NCBI RefSeq assembly: GCF_910577135.1
Contig: NZ_CAJTLL010000012.1
Span: 1 to 62,299 of the forward strand
Reading direction: 5' to 3'
Length of the DNA stretch: 62,299 nt
Origin: an uncultured Helicobacter sp.
GTDB lineage: Bacteria; Campylobacterota; Campylobacteria; Campylobacterales; Helicobacteraceae
Shown piece after piece: positions 44,762-55,319 of the stretch. The notes below the pieces were generated by a model. It did no database searches. It was not told the origin of the DNA and saw only the letters and a program-made list of their open reading frames with translations. Each line of letters begins with the position of its first letter. Positions within the stretch are counted from its first letter, which is position 1. The position numbers were made by a program, and so were the translations under genes.

Positions 44762-45992
44762 CTAGCGTTTATTTTCTAAAAGTGCCTTTACACTCTCGCG
44801 CACAATGGATATATTATGCGATAGGTTATATTCCTGTGCAGCTTTGTGGGAGTTTTGCTTATATCGCATAATATCCTCACAGCTTAGAGCATTAAGCGCA
44901 TCAGTCAAAGAGCGGATAGCAAAATCACGCGTTATAATCACATTATGATATTTCTCACCAAGAGCCATCATCTGCACTAAAGGGGCATAAGCAAGGCTAA
45001 ACGTGATTGGATGTATTCAAAAATTTATTAGACAAAGTGGAGCGGGGGTTGTAATTATGCGGGGAGACATAGATAAACCCTATATCATAGGAATTGCCAA
45101 AAGGCACAATTTGATTAAGTGGTAGTGGAGATAAGATTCTAATATGTTTGCCTTGGGATTGCAGGGCTTGTATGCGGGATTCTATCTTAGTGCGGAATAC
45201 CCTCTGCCCCCACCCGACAAAAATAAAATCTATGCAAAATCATTCATCAAGCCATTGACATAGCTCTATCACCTCATCAATACCGCAATTTTGATTAAGT
45301 GCGCTGTGGTAGAGAATCTTTATACATTCTGCATTCACTGCCCTAGGCGTAAGATTATAAAAAGGTGGCAGGGGCATTAAAGGATGAGCATTAATCTCAA
45401 AATGCTTTTTATACATCTCACAAAAGGCAGAAGAAGCGGCAAAGACTCTATCTGCTTTAGGCATATAGGTAGCATAAAGATAACTATTGAAGCGTTTGAA
45501 AAGCACTCGCCAACACAAAGAGCTTGTGTTTTGCAATGGATAAAACTCTTGTGTGTCAAAAATGACTCTTGTTGTATGCCTTACCCCATCTTTATGTATG
45601 CGCTCGCTCCACTCTAATCCCGTAAATAGCACAGGTAAAAGCAAAAGGTCGTGGCACACCATATCATAGCAATAATGCTGCAAATGCTCGTAATCGCTAA
45701 TCGATTGTGTATGAAGCTAAGTTTGTCTCATCTTTGAAGGGCGACATTGCAATAAAACTTAAACTCCTCCCATTTGGTGCGCCTTTTATAAGCTGAATAA
45801 CTAAAGCTTTTAATGCTAATTTCCCTCTGCACAGCATCTTTAATTATCACAGGTGACATCTTGCTGCCATCATCATTATCAATCCCCATCACATTCAGCT
45901 CATAATCATCTTTAAGTATCTCTTATCATTGCCATAGCACGCGGACAAGTAGCTATATTGGCTGCTGCTAGGATTAAAATACGCTGCATCAT
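44762..45992 (-). pseudogene. Decayed group 1 (GT4-like) glycosyltransferase
   Basis: ATG 45992 with AAGGA. The pieces in order are QRILILAAANIATCPRAMAM, DDYELNVMGIDNDDG (shifted), AVQREISIKSFSYSAYKRR, a 147-codon frame (FDTQEFYPL, MPKADRVFAASSAFCEMYKK, IKILYHSALNQNCGIDEVIE), FVGWGQRVFRTKIESRI, DIGFIYVSPHNYNPRSTLSN and YAPLVQMMALGEKYHNVII, ending at 44762. An N-terminal Rossmann half, an acceptor-side V-F-A-A-S-S and a C-terminal donor half fit GT-B glycosyltransferases. At least four frame changes or stops. Start lies 10 bases after the preceding decayed gene. Confidence 0.65.
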
Positions 45993-46002
45993 TTATTTGT
46001 CC

Positions 46003-47002
46003 TTAGTTATCCTTTGCATTATCTTGCTTTTTTGAAAAACTTGTTCCTAAAAATTTTTTGCGATATACTTTTTGCACTTTTCCACAGCGGAGGCACTATC
46101 TGTAATTATCATTGTCTCCTCTCTAGGATAAAATGAAAGAAAATTGTAACTCCCTATCATAGATCATTGTATGCCTTCATTGTCCCATAAGAGCATTTTA
46201 GATTGTAAAAATTTGAATAATGTTGCAGCTCATCAATACTCGATTGATTATCCCTCGCCCAGTATCATCACGACCACATTTGAGAAAAATTTTTACATCT
46301 CTATTGAAGGCGAATTTAATATATTCCTCGTAGGGAATAAGTCCTGCTTGCCCAATCCACGGGAGGCTTATATAAATAAAACTTATCGCATAAGAAAACA
46401 CATATTGCAGCACTTGCGAGGTTTCTTACACCCTAAGAATAGTGTTTGGGACAATAAGCTCTTTTGCCTTGGCTATCTCCTCAATCTTTGCCTTTTGTAT
46501 CACTTTGTGAATATTCTCTTTGGGTTCTGCTTGCTCCATAATACTAGAGCTCTTTTTGTTCTTTCTCCCACTCATCAAACGCCCTTTTTAAGGTGTTAAT
46601 TAATATTTGTGCATTATCTAATGCTTCATCATTAGAATCCTCAAGGTGAGTAAAGACTTTTTATTCACAAATAAGTTGTGTAGCATAAGCAATATTTTTA
46701 CATCACCGCTTAACTTATTTACCACCCTAAAGACCTTTAAAATCTTATATCTTGCCTTGCAGCATAACATCATACTATGAGATTCTAAGACAAGGCAGAT
46801 TTCTTTGCGAGGCTTATTTCCATCAACCTTTTCATTATGTCCCAATCATAAATAGCATATAGTGTTGAAGTGTTACACTTTTCTTGTATGAAATCAACAT
46901 ATTCGCCCTCTGCACTTAATCTCTCAATTTCTATACCCTTTTTAAATTCCCTTCAGTAAAAGCCAATCCAAATTTACGCCATTAAAATTCATCACTCATC
47001 AT
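46003..47002 (-). pseudogene. Decayed gene(s), 3' part phospholipase-D-like
   Basis: From ATG 47002 (AAAGGAG) only fragments are readable: NFNGVNLDWLLLKGI, IERLSAEGEYVDFIQEKCNT, ALDNAQILINTLKRAFDEWE, IHKVIQKAKIEEIAKAKELI, FAFNRDVKIFL, and near the end LQSKMLLWDNEGIQ, a TGA, then SMIGSYNFLSFYPREETMII, with a T6 frameshift before TAA 46003. The K-x4-D...GSYN spacing matches an HKD motif of phospholipase-D-like enzymes, with His changed to Gln. Whether the 5' part is the same gene is uncertain. Confidence 0.4.
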
Positions 47003-47074
47003 TGCTCCTTTGATGTTTATTTATTATGATAACACATATTTTTAGGAAATACCCCCAATCAATTTCTATTGATT

Positions 47075-49291
47075 TTAGAGGGTATTTTGAGGTTTTAAAG
47101 CCATAATATCTTTAAAGGCATTAATACCCTCATATAATTTTATCTCATCAGTTATTTTTCTTGCGTATGCGACTGCCTCTTTAAAGGCATTAATAGCCTC
47201 TGTATCACCCTGTGCGTAGAGCTGAAGCAAATCTTTTGCTTTGCTTATATACTCATCTTGTGAAAAGGCAATAAGTGGCAAATGGGCTTCATCAAGTATT
47301 TTAAGGGCATTTTCACATTCTGCATCTGTTTTATGTGAGCCATCACTATGGGGTATCTGCTGCCATTTTTGCACGATTGCTAAGAGATGTTGCTTACGCG
47401 TTAGTTCATCCTGCTTGCTCATCATAAGGCTTAAGCCGCCTTTTGCAGTGTATTCAATGCGGCTTTCACCCTGCTCTAGCGGGAAGCTATCAAGCCATAT
47501 ATCGATGATATGCCCATAGATTCCACTATCAACATATCCCATAAAATACACACGTTTTAAGAAATCCTTGCCCTCTTGTGTGGATTCAAACACGTTCATA
47601 ATGCACTCGCTAATCAATGTGCTATTTCCACCCCCACACGCAAGATAAATACTTTGTGGAAAGAAGCGCATAATCTCCACCACACATTGCCAATATTCAG
47701 TTGAGTGGAGCTTCATTAAACGCCCGATTGTCCCTAAGATAATAGCATTTTGGGGGAATGTAGCACGTAAGGATTGCATCTCTTGCTGAGATTCTGCACT
47801 TAAGGGCGGATTATAGAATCGCTCTAGCATTTTCACAGGCACGCCATAGAAATCATATCCCTCGTGCTGGATATGTCGCTTATTTTGGCAGATATGTGTC
47901 ATTTTCACATCAATACAAGGGAGGTCATAGACAAAATTGCCGTGTGAATAATATATTTGCAATGGTGCACTACGCGAGGCGAAGATAAAATCACTTATGC
48001 CATAGCCATTATTTGGGCTAATGAGAATGCAGACATTATCGCGATTTATGGCACTTTTGAGCGCGAGGGCTTTCTGCAAATGCGAGTTATAGAATCCCTT
48101 GGTATTCAATGGAGAGACGACATCTACCACCTCTATGCCAAGTGCCTCATAATAGCGGATAACATTTATATCATCAACGCTTTTTTCAAATAGCTTCATC
48201 GTGTAGATTTTAACTTCATATTCTTGCCTAAAGTCTTCATCGCCTAAAAGATTGCTTAAAAGGCTGTATTCTACCTTATAGGGAGAATTTCCTACTAATC
48301 TATCGCGCAAAAAGCCTATGCACTTTTTACCACTTTTATTATCGTGAATCTTACTCACACCATAAATACCCTGTGTGCGAGAAAAAGCCTCATAATACTT
48401 GATTGCTACACTATCGATTTCCGCACAAAAATTACGCCATTGGGCTTGATGATGAAAGTTATTGCCGCACATATGATAAATAAAAAACTGCATATACATC
48501 GCCTCATCAATCCCCGCAATATCGCCTCCTTCAAGCAAAGCATAAAATATATCCCGCCATAGCGGATAAAGCTCAAGCCACAAATGGTGATTAAAAAAAT
48601 GTGAAACATTCCAAAAGCAGTGAATCTGCCAATTCAAAATGCTTCGCCGCGCTAAGGGTGGATAAGAAAGGTAAGTTTGCCTCTCTTGAAGTGTTTTAAG
48701 CGATGATAAAAGTGTAGGCATACTCACATCTAGATTTTCAAAAAAATCTACGATAAATTGGGTGTGTGCCAAGCTTGCAGAAAGGTTAATATCTACAAGA
48801 GCGATAAGCATAATATATTCGCGCACAAGATGTTCAAAATCGCACATATTCATCAAAGCTTTTGAGAGAATATAAAGCTCGATAAATAGGACATTTTCCG
48901 TATCGCTATTTCCCTGTGAGAAAAGGTTTTCTTGTGCGAGAGAGAGAAAAGATTCAAAACGTCTATCCACCTCTACATAACCCTCTGGGGAATGTGCAAC
49001 AAAAAGCAACATATAAAAATACTCAGTGCCGCAAATATGCCCATCACAAAATAATGCATAGATTTTCTCCCGCAAAATCGTAATAATCTCTACTAAAAGC
49101 GCATTGCCATCAGGCTTGGATTGCAACAATACAATGTCATTTGTCTTAATTGCACGAAGTTCTTTGATAAGTTCTTTTAATTGGGTTTGAGAATGAGGAG
49201 AACGAAGAGCATTTATAAAAATATGAAAAAAAGATGAGATTCTATCGTATTGCTCATAAAAATGCTGGGAGAAGCTTTGAATTTGTTGCAT
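47075..49291 (-). CDS. Large putative GT-B glycosyltransferase of unknown acceptor
   Basis: 738 residues, intact. The N-terminal 300 residues are helical and unplaced (LKELIKELRAIKTND, HFFNHHLWLELYPLWRDIFY). The C-terminal half looks like a GT-B catalytic domain: KKCIGFLRDRLVGNSPYKVE, VCILISPNNGYGISDFIFAS, YYSHGNFVYDLP, then IILGTIGRLMKLHSTEYWQC, YLACGGGNSTLI and YGHIIDIWLDSFPLEQGES, the last resembling the donor site of GT41/GT4 enzymes (DxFLDxFPxxGG). It could glycosylate proteins (HMW1C/GT41-like) or surface polysaccharide. No signal peptide, so cytoplasmic. Ends 7 bases before mreC begins to be read; same strand and probably cotranscribed with mreBC. Confidence 0.6.
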   Translation of the reverse strand: MQQIQSFSQHFYEQYDRISSFFHIFINALRSPHSQTQLKELIKELRAIKTNDIVLLQSKPDGNALLVEIITILREKIYALFCDGHICGTEYFYMLLFVAHSPEGYVEVDRRFESFLSLAQENLFSQGNSDTENVLFIELYILSKALMNMCDFEHLVREYIMLIALVDINLSASLAHTQFIVDFFENLDVSMPTLLSSLKTLQERQTYLSYPPLARRSILNWQIHCFWNVSHFFNHHLWLELYPLWRDIFYALLEGGDIAGIDEAMYMQFFIYHMCGNNFHHQAQWRNFCAEIDSVAIKYYEAFSRTQGIYGVSKIHDNKSGKKCIGFLRDRLVGNSPYKVEYSLLSNLLGDEDFRQEYEVKIYTMKLFEKSVDDINVIRYYEALGIEVVDVVSPLNTKGFYNSHLQKALALKSAINRDNVCILISPNNGYGISDFIFASRSAPLQIYYSHGNFVYDLPCIDVKMTHICQNKRHIQHEGYDFYGVPVKMLERFYNPPLSAESQQEMQSLRATFPQNAIILGTIGRLMKLHSTEYWQCVVEIMRFFPQSIYLACGGGNSTLISECIMNVFESTQEGKDFLKRVYFMGYVDSGIYGHIIDIWLDSFPLEQGESRIEYTAKGGLSLMMSKQDELTRKQHLLAIVQKWQQIPHSDGSHKTDAECENALKILDEAHLPLIAFSQDEYISKAKDLLQLYAQGDTEAINAFKEAVAYARKITDEIKLYEGINAFKDIMALKPQNTL

Positions 49292-49298
49292 ATAGAAA

Positions 49299-50120
49299 TT
49301 ATTCTTCTTGTGTAAAAGTATGGCTTATTTGTGGTGTTTCTCTATCGATAATCCACACATACCCAAGTTCTCCTGTATTTGCATAAGGCACTATATCAGC
49401 ACTTAAATAGCCATAATTCTCCCGCACATTTTCCACCACGCCCACAGGAATATTTTCTAAAAAGATACCATCAAGTCCGCTTGTAAAGACCTTATCCCCT
49501 TTACGTATTTCGATCCAATCAGGGATATAATCAATGAGCATTTTGCCCTTATGAGAGCCAGACACAATACCCATAGCCTTATGTTCCCCAATATACACAT
49601 CATAATGACAATTTTCATTGCCATTTAAAAACCCCTCTAATCGTCCATTTTGCACTACTGCTACCCCAAAAGCAACATTGTCTTTAACAATGCCAAAGAT
49701 TCTATCCTCAATCTTTTCATTCTGTCGATATTCGCTCAAATCTGTATCAAGCCACACTCTATTACGTTCTCCCAATGTCGCAAACGAAATGATACGTGCC
49801 TGATGAATCTCACTACCACTATGTGTAATCCCACCCCTGCCTATGAGATTACGTAATTTAGCATTATCATCTTTAAGTATCTGTTTTTCAAGTAGCAGCC
49901 TATCATACTCTGCCACTTTTGCACTTAGCATCTCTATTTGTTTAGCCTGATCAAAGTATTTGTTGCGAGCATTTTCCATACTTTCTTTAGAATCTAAGAA
50001 AAATGCCTTAACATAATCGCTTACTCCTAGAATCTTTGCCTGAATGGATTTATCTACTTCCATCAAAACCAAAATACATATAAAAAAAACAATCCCAAAA
50101 ATAAGGATTTTATATCGCAT
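49299..50120 (-). CDS. mreC: Rod-shape-determining protein MreC
   Basis: 273 residues. A short cytoplasmic start, one membrane helix (KILIFGIVFFICILVLMEV), a periplasmic coiled coil (about 40-95, AKQIEMLSAKVAEYDRLLLE) and the two-barrel MreC domain (ARIISFATLGERNRVWLD, GMVSGSHKGKMLI-like IVSGSHKGKMLIDYIP, FTSGLDGIFLENIPVGVV). It links MreB filaments to the elongasome. It lies 8 bases after mreB. There is no mreD next to it; a glycosyltransferase gene follows. Confidence 0.93.
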   Translation of the reverse strand: MRYKILIFGIVFFICILVLMEVDKSIQAKILGVSDYVKAFFLDSKESMENARNKYFDQAKQIEMLSAKVAEYDRLLLEKQILKDDNAKLRNLIGRGGITHSGSEIHQARIISFATLGERNRVWLDTDLSEYRQNEKIEDRIFGIVKDNVAFGVAVVQNGRLEGFLNGNENCHYDVYIGEHKAMGIVSGSHKGKMLIDYIPDWIEIRKGDKVFTSGLDGIFLENIPVGVVENVRENYGYLSADIVPYANTGELGYVWIIDRETPQISHTFTQEE

Positions 50121-50128
50121 AATTCTCT

Positions 50129-51163
50129 CTAATCAAAAGCAAGTTGATTGAGTAAATCTAGGTCTTCCATTGCCTTACCCGTGCCTCTTGCCACGCACAA
50201 AAGTGGCTCTTCACCCACATAAACAGGTAGCCTCACAATATCTGAGAGATATTTATCAAGCCCACGAATTAATGCCCCACCGCCTGTAAGCACAATGCCA
50301 TTTTCTACAATATCCCCTGCTAAATCTGGGGGCATAGATTCAAGCACAGATTTAAGAGCATTGCTTATCTCACGTAATTGATCCTTCATCGCTTCACGCA
50401 CGTCTTCACTCGTAAGCTCAATGGTGTTAAGCAACCCACTCACTTGGTCGCGCCCACGCACCTGCATAACAAGAGGCTTTTCCATAGGAGAGGCTGAACC
50501 AATTTGAATTTTAATCTCTTCTCCTGTGCGCTCACCTATGAGGAGATTAAATTTCTTCCTCACATAGTCCATAATAGCTACATCGAGTTTATCTCCAGCC
50601 ACCTTGATAGACTTACTAATGACTAATCCACCTAAAGAAATCACACCAATTTCTGTCGTCCCGCCACCAATATCAATGACCAAATTTCCCTTAGATTCTT
50701 GAATCTGCAGTCCCGCCCCAATAGCTGCTGCCATAGGCTCTTCTATCAAAAACACTTCTCTTGCCCCTGCACTCATTGCAGATTCTTTAACAGCCTTCTT
50801 CTCCACACCTGTTAGCCCATAAGGCACACACACCATAATGCGAGGACGAACAAGCGTTTTACGTTTATGAGCCTTCTCAATAAAATAACGTATCATTTTT
50901 TCAGTCATATCAAAATCAGCAATTACACCATCTTTCATTGGGCGAATAGCTTGAATGCCATCAGGGGTTTTTCCAAGCATATCTTTAGCTTCTTTGCCCA
51001 CAGCAAGAATCTTGCCCGTGCTGAATCTATCAGCCTGCACAGCGACTACGGAAGGCTCATTGATGATGATACCCTCTCCTTTAACCAAAACCAAAGTATT
51101 TGCTGTCCCCAAATCTATCGCAACATCTTTGGAAAAAGTCCCAATGAGTCTATCCATCAGCAT
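50129..51163 (-). CDS. mreB: Actin-like cell-shape protein MreB
   Basis: 344 residues. Forms membrane-bound filaments that guide lateral wall synthesis. ATP-binding motifs of the actin fold: [18 protein letters not shown] (phosphate 1), [19 protein letters not shown] (phosphate 2) and [18 protein letters not shown] (adenosine). It lies 43 bases after clpX and 8 before mreC on the same strand. Confidence 0.97.
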   Translation of the reverse strand: MLMDRLIGTFSKDVAIDLGTANTLVLVKGEGIIINEPSVVAVQADRFSTGKILAVGKEAKDMLGKTPDGIQAIRPMKDGVIADFDMTEKMIRYFIEKAHKRKTLVRPRIMVCVPYGLTGVEKKAVKESAMSAGAREVFLIEEPMAAAIGAGLQIQESKGNLVIDIGGGTTEIGVISLGGLVISKSIKVAGDKLDVAIMDYVRKKFNLLIGERTGEEIKIQIGSASPMEKPLVMQVRGRDQVSGLLNTIELTSEDVREAMKDQLREISNALKSVLESMPPDLAGDIVENGIVLTGGGALIRGLDKYLSDIVRLPVYVGEEPLLCVARGTGKAMEDLDLLNQLAFD

Positions 51164-51206
51164 AAAAGCTCCTTAAAAATGCAAAATAAATTGTAAATTA
51201 TACATT

Positions 51207-52511
51207 CTAATCCTTTGCCAAACCTTTGTTTTGTCTTAAATTAGGCTCTTTTTTGTATATTTTTCTTTTTTTAAGCAAAAAAGGTTTTTCTTTATGAGCA
51301 ATACATTCTTTTGTAATCGTAATTTCATATCCTTCAAGCTCAGGCAAATCATACATCAAATCAATCATTGCTTCCTCCATAATCGACCTTAAACCTCTTG
51401 CACCCGTTTTGCGAGCAATAGCAAGCTCTGCAATAGCCTCAATCGCACCCTTTTCAAAATGCAAATACGCTCCATCAATCTCAAATATTTTTTGATATTG
51501 TTTAATAAGCGCATTCTTGGGCTGAGTGAGAATCTGCATCATTGCTTCTTTGCTGATGGGGGCAAGTGTGGTAATCATATGAAGCCTACCAATAAGTTCA
51601 GGAATAAGCCCATAAGCAATTAAATCATCAGGCTCTACAAACTCAAGCAACGCATTCTCCTCACTCTTTCCTTTTTTCTCCCCGTGGAATCCAAGTACAT
51701 TGCCACCCAAACGTCTTTTAATAATATCGCTCAAACCATCAAATGCTCCTCCGCACACAAAAAGAATATCGCTTGTATCAATTTGCACAAAGTCTTGATT
51801 GGGGTGCTTCCTCCCGCCCTTGGGGGGGATATTCACTAAGCTACCCTCAATAATCTTTAATAGTGCCTGTTGCACACCCTCACCAGATACATCACGAGTA
51901 ATAGAGCGATTTTCCGAAAGACGTGAGATTTTATCAATCTCATCAATAAACACTATACCTTTTTGTGCCTTTTTTACATCACCATTCGCCGCCTGAAGAA
52001 GCCGCGTGAGGATATTCTCTACATCTTCACCCACATATCCTGCTTCTGTGAGACTTGTAGCATCAGAAATAGCAATAGGGATATCTAAGAATCTTGCTAA
52101 AGTCTGTGCCATAAGTGTTTTACCGCTACCTGTGGGACCAATAAGTAAAATATTAGATTTAGAAAGCTCCACATCGCGTAAATTCTCACTTACTTGCTCC
52201 TCTCCTTTGATAATGCGCTTATGATGATTATAGACAGCTACGGAAAACACACGTTTTGCCTCATCTTGCCCTATCACATATTCATCAAGTTGTGCTTTGA
52301 GCTCTTTAGGAGAGGGGGTATTCATAAGCATAGGCTCTTCCTCATCACTCTCCTCTTTATCGTGCTTCATATAGCCCGTAAGCGTTTTATAAATAACACT
52401 AATACAATTTCTACAAATATACACACCGGGTGTGCTTCCAGCTATAAGGGGATTATAAGAGCTTTCTTTTGCCTTACAAAAACTGCATTCTTTTTTATTG
52501 GCATTATCCAT
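51207..52511 (-). CDS. clpX: ATP-dependent Clp protease ATPase subunit ClpX
   Basis: 434 residues from ATG 52511, chosen over an upstream extension because GAGGAG lies 7 bases before it and [16 protein letters not shown] begins the zinc-binding domain. C4 zinc finger CSFC..YICRNC, Walker [19 protein letters not shown], Walker [13 protein letters not shown], sensor 2 [13 protein letters not shown]. Unfolds substrates for ClpP. The start overlaps the end of lpxA by 8 bases, so the two are coupled. Confidence 0.97.
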   Translation of the reverse strand: MDNANKKECSFCKAKESSYNPLIAGSTPGVYICRNCISVIYKTLTGYMKHDKEESDEEEPMLMNTPSPKELKAQLDEYVIGQDEAKRVFSVAVYNHHKRIIKGEEQVSENLRDVELSKSNILLIGPTGSGKTLMAQTLARFLDIPIAISDATSLTEAGYVGEDVENILTRLLQAANGDVKKAQKGIVFIDEIDKISRLSENRSITRDVSGEGVQQALLKIIEGSLVNIPPKGGRKHPNQDFVQIDTSDILFVCGGAFDGLSDIIKRRLGGNVLGFHGEKKGKSEENALLEFVEPDDLIAYGLIPELIGRLHMITTLAPISKEAMMQILTQPKNALIKQYQKIFEIDGAYLHFEKGAIEAIAELAIARKTGARGLRSIMEEAMIDLMYDLPELEGYEITITKECIAHKEKPFLLKKRKIYKKEPNLRQNKGLAKD

Positions 52512-53292
52512 TATTTGCTCCTCTAAAGGGGATTCCACGTGTGCTTGAGAGGATAAACTCACAAATATAACGTATCGTATGGCTTGGATTTGATTCAAGC
52601 TGTGCTTGAGCAAGTTCACGTATAGGTGCGTTACGCGAGAATAGAAACTTATATATATGGCTTATCTCATCAATCTCTTCACGGGAAAAAAGTTTGCGCA
52701 TACGATGTTTATTTAATCCCCTAATATAGGCTCTATTACCTTCTGCAAGGCAATATGGAGGTAAATCTTGCACCAAGACAGAGCCTCCACCTATCATACA
52801 GCCACTACCGACTTTGACAAATTGATGCAAAGGTGTCAAACCGCCGATATTTACGTAATCACCAAGCTCTACGTGTCCACCAAGCGTAGCATTATTAGCC
52901 AATACGCAATCACTTCCTACAATGCAATCGTGCGCCACGTGAGTGTATGCCATAAATAAGTTTCTATCGCCGATGATGGTTTTGCCTCGCCCTCCTGCTG
53001 TGCCCGGATTTAAAGTAGTAAATTCACGAATGAGATTTTCATCTCCAATAATAAGCTCTGTCTTTTCGCCTGCATACTTTAAATCTTGTGGTGGCACGCC
53101 CACAGCTGCATTATTAAATACCTTATTACCCCTACCCAATGTTGTATAACCACTAATATGCACATAATTTCCTATAATGCAATCATCGCCGATTTTTACA
53201 TTTTCATCAATAATACAAAATTCTCCAATTTGGACATTTTGCCCTATTTGCGCACCATCTTTGATAATACTTGTTTTTCCTATCATACCCAA
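52504..53292 (-). CDS. lpxA: UDP-N-acetylglucosamine acyltransferase
   Basis: 262 residues. First step of lipid A synthesis. Left-handed beta-helix of hexapeptide repeats ([20 protein letters not shown]), the catalytic His region [20 protein letters not shown] and [20 protein letters not shown], then the helical C-terminus. It lies 9 bases after fabZ; both compete for hydroxyacyl-ACP and sit together as in other Gram-negatives. Confidence 0.97.
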   Translation of the reverse strand: MGMIGKTSIIKDGAQIGQNVQIGEFCIIDENVKIGDDCIIGNYVHISGYTTLGRGNKVFNNAAVGVPPQDLKYAGEKTELIIGDENLIREFTTLNPGTAGGRGKTIIGDRNLFMAYTHVAHDCIVGSDCVLANNATLGGHVELGDYVNIGGLTPLHQFVKVGSGCMIGGGSVLVQDLPPYCLAEGNRAYIRGLNKHRMRKLFSREEIDEISHIYKFLFSRNAPIRELAQAQLESNPSHTIRYICEFILSSTRGIPFRGANNG

Positions 53293-53301
53293 TTCCTAAA
53301 C

Positions 53302-53793
53302 TTAACTTTTAGAATCTGCATCGGCAATCATTGCCTTAAGTTCTGCTTCAGATACAATCTTATCGTCTACAAACGCCTGTGCACCCAGCTGCCATACACT
53401 ACCCTTATGCTTAAGCACTCTTAATTCATATAAAAGCCTATCACCGGGCACGACAGGTATGCGGAATTTGACATTATCAATCGTCATAAAATACACAATT
53501 TTGTTTTCTGCCTGTGTAATATCATCGCCAAACATACTGACAAATGCCAACAAACCACCCGCTTGTGCCATACCCTCAATTTGCATAACACCCGGATAAA
53601 TAGGCTTATGGGGAAAATGCCCCAAAAATATCTCCTCATTAATCGTTACATTTTTATATGCCTTGATATAGCCATCTGGTTCTTTATTATTGCTGTTGGC
53701 TCTTAGCTCTATCACTCTATCCACAAGCAACATAGGATAACGATGCGGGAGAATCTGACGGATTTTTTCTATATTCATAATCGGCTCTTGCAT
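53302..53793 (-). CDS. fabZ: 3-hydroxyacyl-ACP dehydratase
   Basis: 163 residues from ATG 53793, preferred because AAGGAG lies 9 bases upstream. Dehydrates hydroxyacyl-ACP in fatty-acid elongation. Hot-dog fold with ILPHRYPMLLVDRVIEL, catalytic His in FLGHFPHKPIYPGVMQIEGMAQ, and GDRLLYELRVL. First gene of the lpxA-clpX-mreB-mreC string, 46 bases after queH. Confidence 0.96.
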   Translation of the reverse strand: MQEPIMNIEKIRQILPHRYPMLLVDRVIELRANSNNKEPDGYIKAYKNVTINEEIFLGHFPHKPIYPGVMQIEGMAQAGGLLAFVSMFGDDITQAENKIVYFMTIDNVKFRIPVVPGDRLLYELRVLKHKGSVWQLGAQAFVDDKIVSEAELKAMIADADSKS

Positions 53794-53839
53794 AAGTCTC
53801 AACTCCTTTTAAACAAATATAACATTTTACCAAAAAATC

Positions 53840-54991
53840 TTAATATGTAGTGATAGCAAACACACTGCTCTCTTGAAAATACGCATCAATAAAGACTCTA
53901 AGAGAATACTTGATACATTTATCCAAAACAATGATGGGATTAAGACTATCAGCCCCGCATAATGCCGCACGTAGCAATAGTTCACATTCATAAGCAGGAG
54001 GATTGTATACCATTTCTTGTGTATCTTTATAATGTGTCTTTAGCAGTAAATTTATATCATCAATGCTGATAAACACGCTATCATCGTGTTTTGCATAGCC
54101 TATTTCTACACTTTGCATTTGAGATTCTATATCTTTGATAGACTCTCTCACATATGTAATACTTGATGTTTTTACCATATTTTTGCTTTTTGAATGTGTT
54201 ATCACATAAGAATTTATCGCTTCGCCATTATCCATACACACACTACGCAAATTGCGCCATAGGATCTTTGAGCGTTTATAAAGGGCATATTCCCTCCCTT
54301 CACTCTCACACTTATCACGTATTTCGAATATAAGTTTGCGTTGCTCATTGCTTCCGGGCATAATTTGCTTACCGATATTACTCATCAATTCTAATGGAAT
54401 CTGCCTTTGCTTCTCCCTTTGTTTGTTGAGAGCAAACTGACAGCCACAATAGGTTTGCTTATAAAGCTTATCTTTGTTTGCCAATTCGCTTTGAGCTTGT
54501 GTGCCTCCATTGCTCCGCACATCAACCTTTATAAAATCCAAATTATAAGCTAGGGCTATCTCATCACCCTCCGCAAAAAGAATCTTCTGTTCCTTAAGCG
54601 GACTAGAAAGCAATGTTGAGGTAAAAGACTTGATAGACATTTTTGCTGCCACTTGTGCTGTTTTTTCTAAACGCATATCAAAACACTTGACACATCGCTC
54701 ACCTTTTTCAGGTGCTTCTTCTAATCCCTTTACATCTGCAAACCACTTTTTGCTTTCATATTCTCCCTCTATGAGTTCGACCCCCAACATATTACAACTC
54801 CTCTTTACATCAAGCAATCGTAAATCATATTCTTCTTTGGGATGGATATTTGGATTATAAAAATATCCTATCATTCTGCTTTGCGGATATATCTTTTGCA
54901 ACTCACTTAAAAAATAATGGCTATCCACAGAACAGCAAATATGCACGAGCATATCTTGACTTTTATTATGTATATGACTTTGCTCACTCAT
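53840..54991 (-). CDS. queH: Epoxyqueuosine reductase QueH with a C-terminal extension
   Basis: 383 residues; bacterial QueH is usually about 180-260. The core (about 14-210) has MLVHICCSVDSHYFLSEL (adjacent Cys pair), IGYFYNPNIHPKEEYDLR, CVKCFDMRLEKTAQVA and QTYCGCQFALNKQRE, which supply the iron-sulfur and redox cysteines. It reduces epoxyqueuosine in tRNA to queuosine. The last about 170 residues (from KRSKILWRNLRSVCMDNGEA) form an extra domain that I do not recognise. The start ATG overlaps the TGA of a 31-residue membrane protein gene. Confidence 0.85.
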   Translation of the reverse strand: MSEQSHIHNKSQDMLVHICCSVDSHYFLSELQKIYPQSRMIGYFYNPNIHPKEEYDLRLLDVKRSCNMLGVELIEGEYESKKWFADVKGLEEAPEKGERCVKCFDMRLEKTAQVAAKMSIKSFTSTLLSSPLKEQKILFAEGDEIALAYNLDFIKVDVRSNGGTQAQSELANKDKLYKQTYCGCQFALNKQREKQRQIPLELMSNIGKQIMPGSNEQRKLIFEIRDKCESEGREYALYKRSKILWRNLRSVCMDNGEAINSYVITHSKSKNMVKTSSITYVRESIKDIESQMQSVEIGYAKHDDSVFISIDDINLLLKTHYKDTQEMVYNPPAYECELLLRAALCGADSLNPIIVLDKCIKYSLRVFIDAYFQESSVFAITTY

Positions 54992-55083
54992 TCTCTATCC
55001 TTTGCAAAATACCAAAATGACACTACTCCTATAAACACAACGGCTGCCAAAAATACTATAAGCACCATATCTAGCTCTGTCAT
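54988..55083 (-). CDS. 31-residue single-span membrane protein upstream of queH
   Basis: ATG 55083 with AAAAGGAGCGCGAA upstream. The product starts MTELDMVLIVFLAAVVFIGV and ends WYFAKDRE: one membrane helix with a charged end. Its TGA overlaps the queH ATG, so it is coupled to queH. A strong ribosome site and the overlap favour a real gene. Function unknown; only superficially like CcoS-type assembly peptides. Confidence 0.55.
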   Translation of the reverse strand: MTELDMVLIVFLAAVVFIGVVSFWYFAKDRE

Positions 55084-55171
55084 TTCGCGCTCCTTTTAAT
55101 TTCATTCTATAATAGAAACATCAAACCTCTATAAATCGTCTTTAATCTCTATATTTGCTTTACTTGTATAA

Positions 55172-55187
55172 TGTTTCCTGTGAAACA
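55172..55187. promoter_or_regulatory. parS-like site 1 (ParB/Spo0J binding), variant centre
   Basis: TGTTTCCTGTGAAACA matches the parS consensus TGTTTCACGTGAAACA at 14 of 16 positions and is embedded in AATGTTTCCTGTGAAACATT, whose 8-base arms are exact inverted repeats. It lies in the 236-base gap between rlmN and the queH unit; that gap also holds repeat B copy 2 (55202-55226). Confidence 0.5.
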
Positions 55188-55319
55188 TTACGACTTTGCT
55201 GTTGCACTAAAGTGCTGCAAAGTCTTGTTTAGTGGAGCATAGCCCCACACAAAATGCCTGAAGGTTAACTTATAACCGCTTTGCATTCATCAAGTTAGTT
55301 CTCTAAGGCTTGGTATAAG

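Noticed and set aside
46171..46599. A 142-codon rightward open frame.
   Set aside because: No ribosome site and implausible composition; it is antisense to the phospholipase-D-like remnant.
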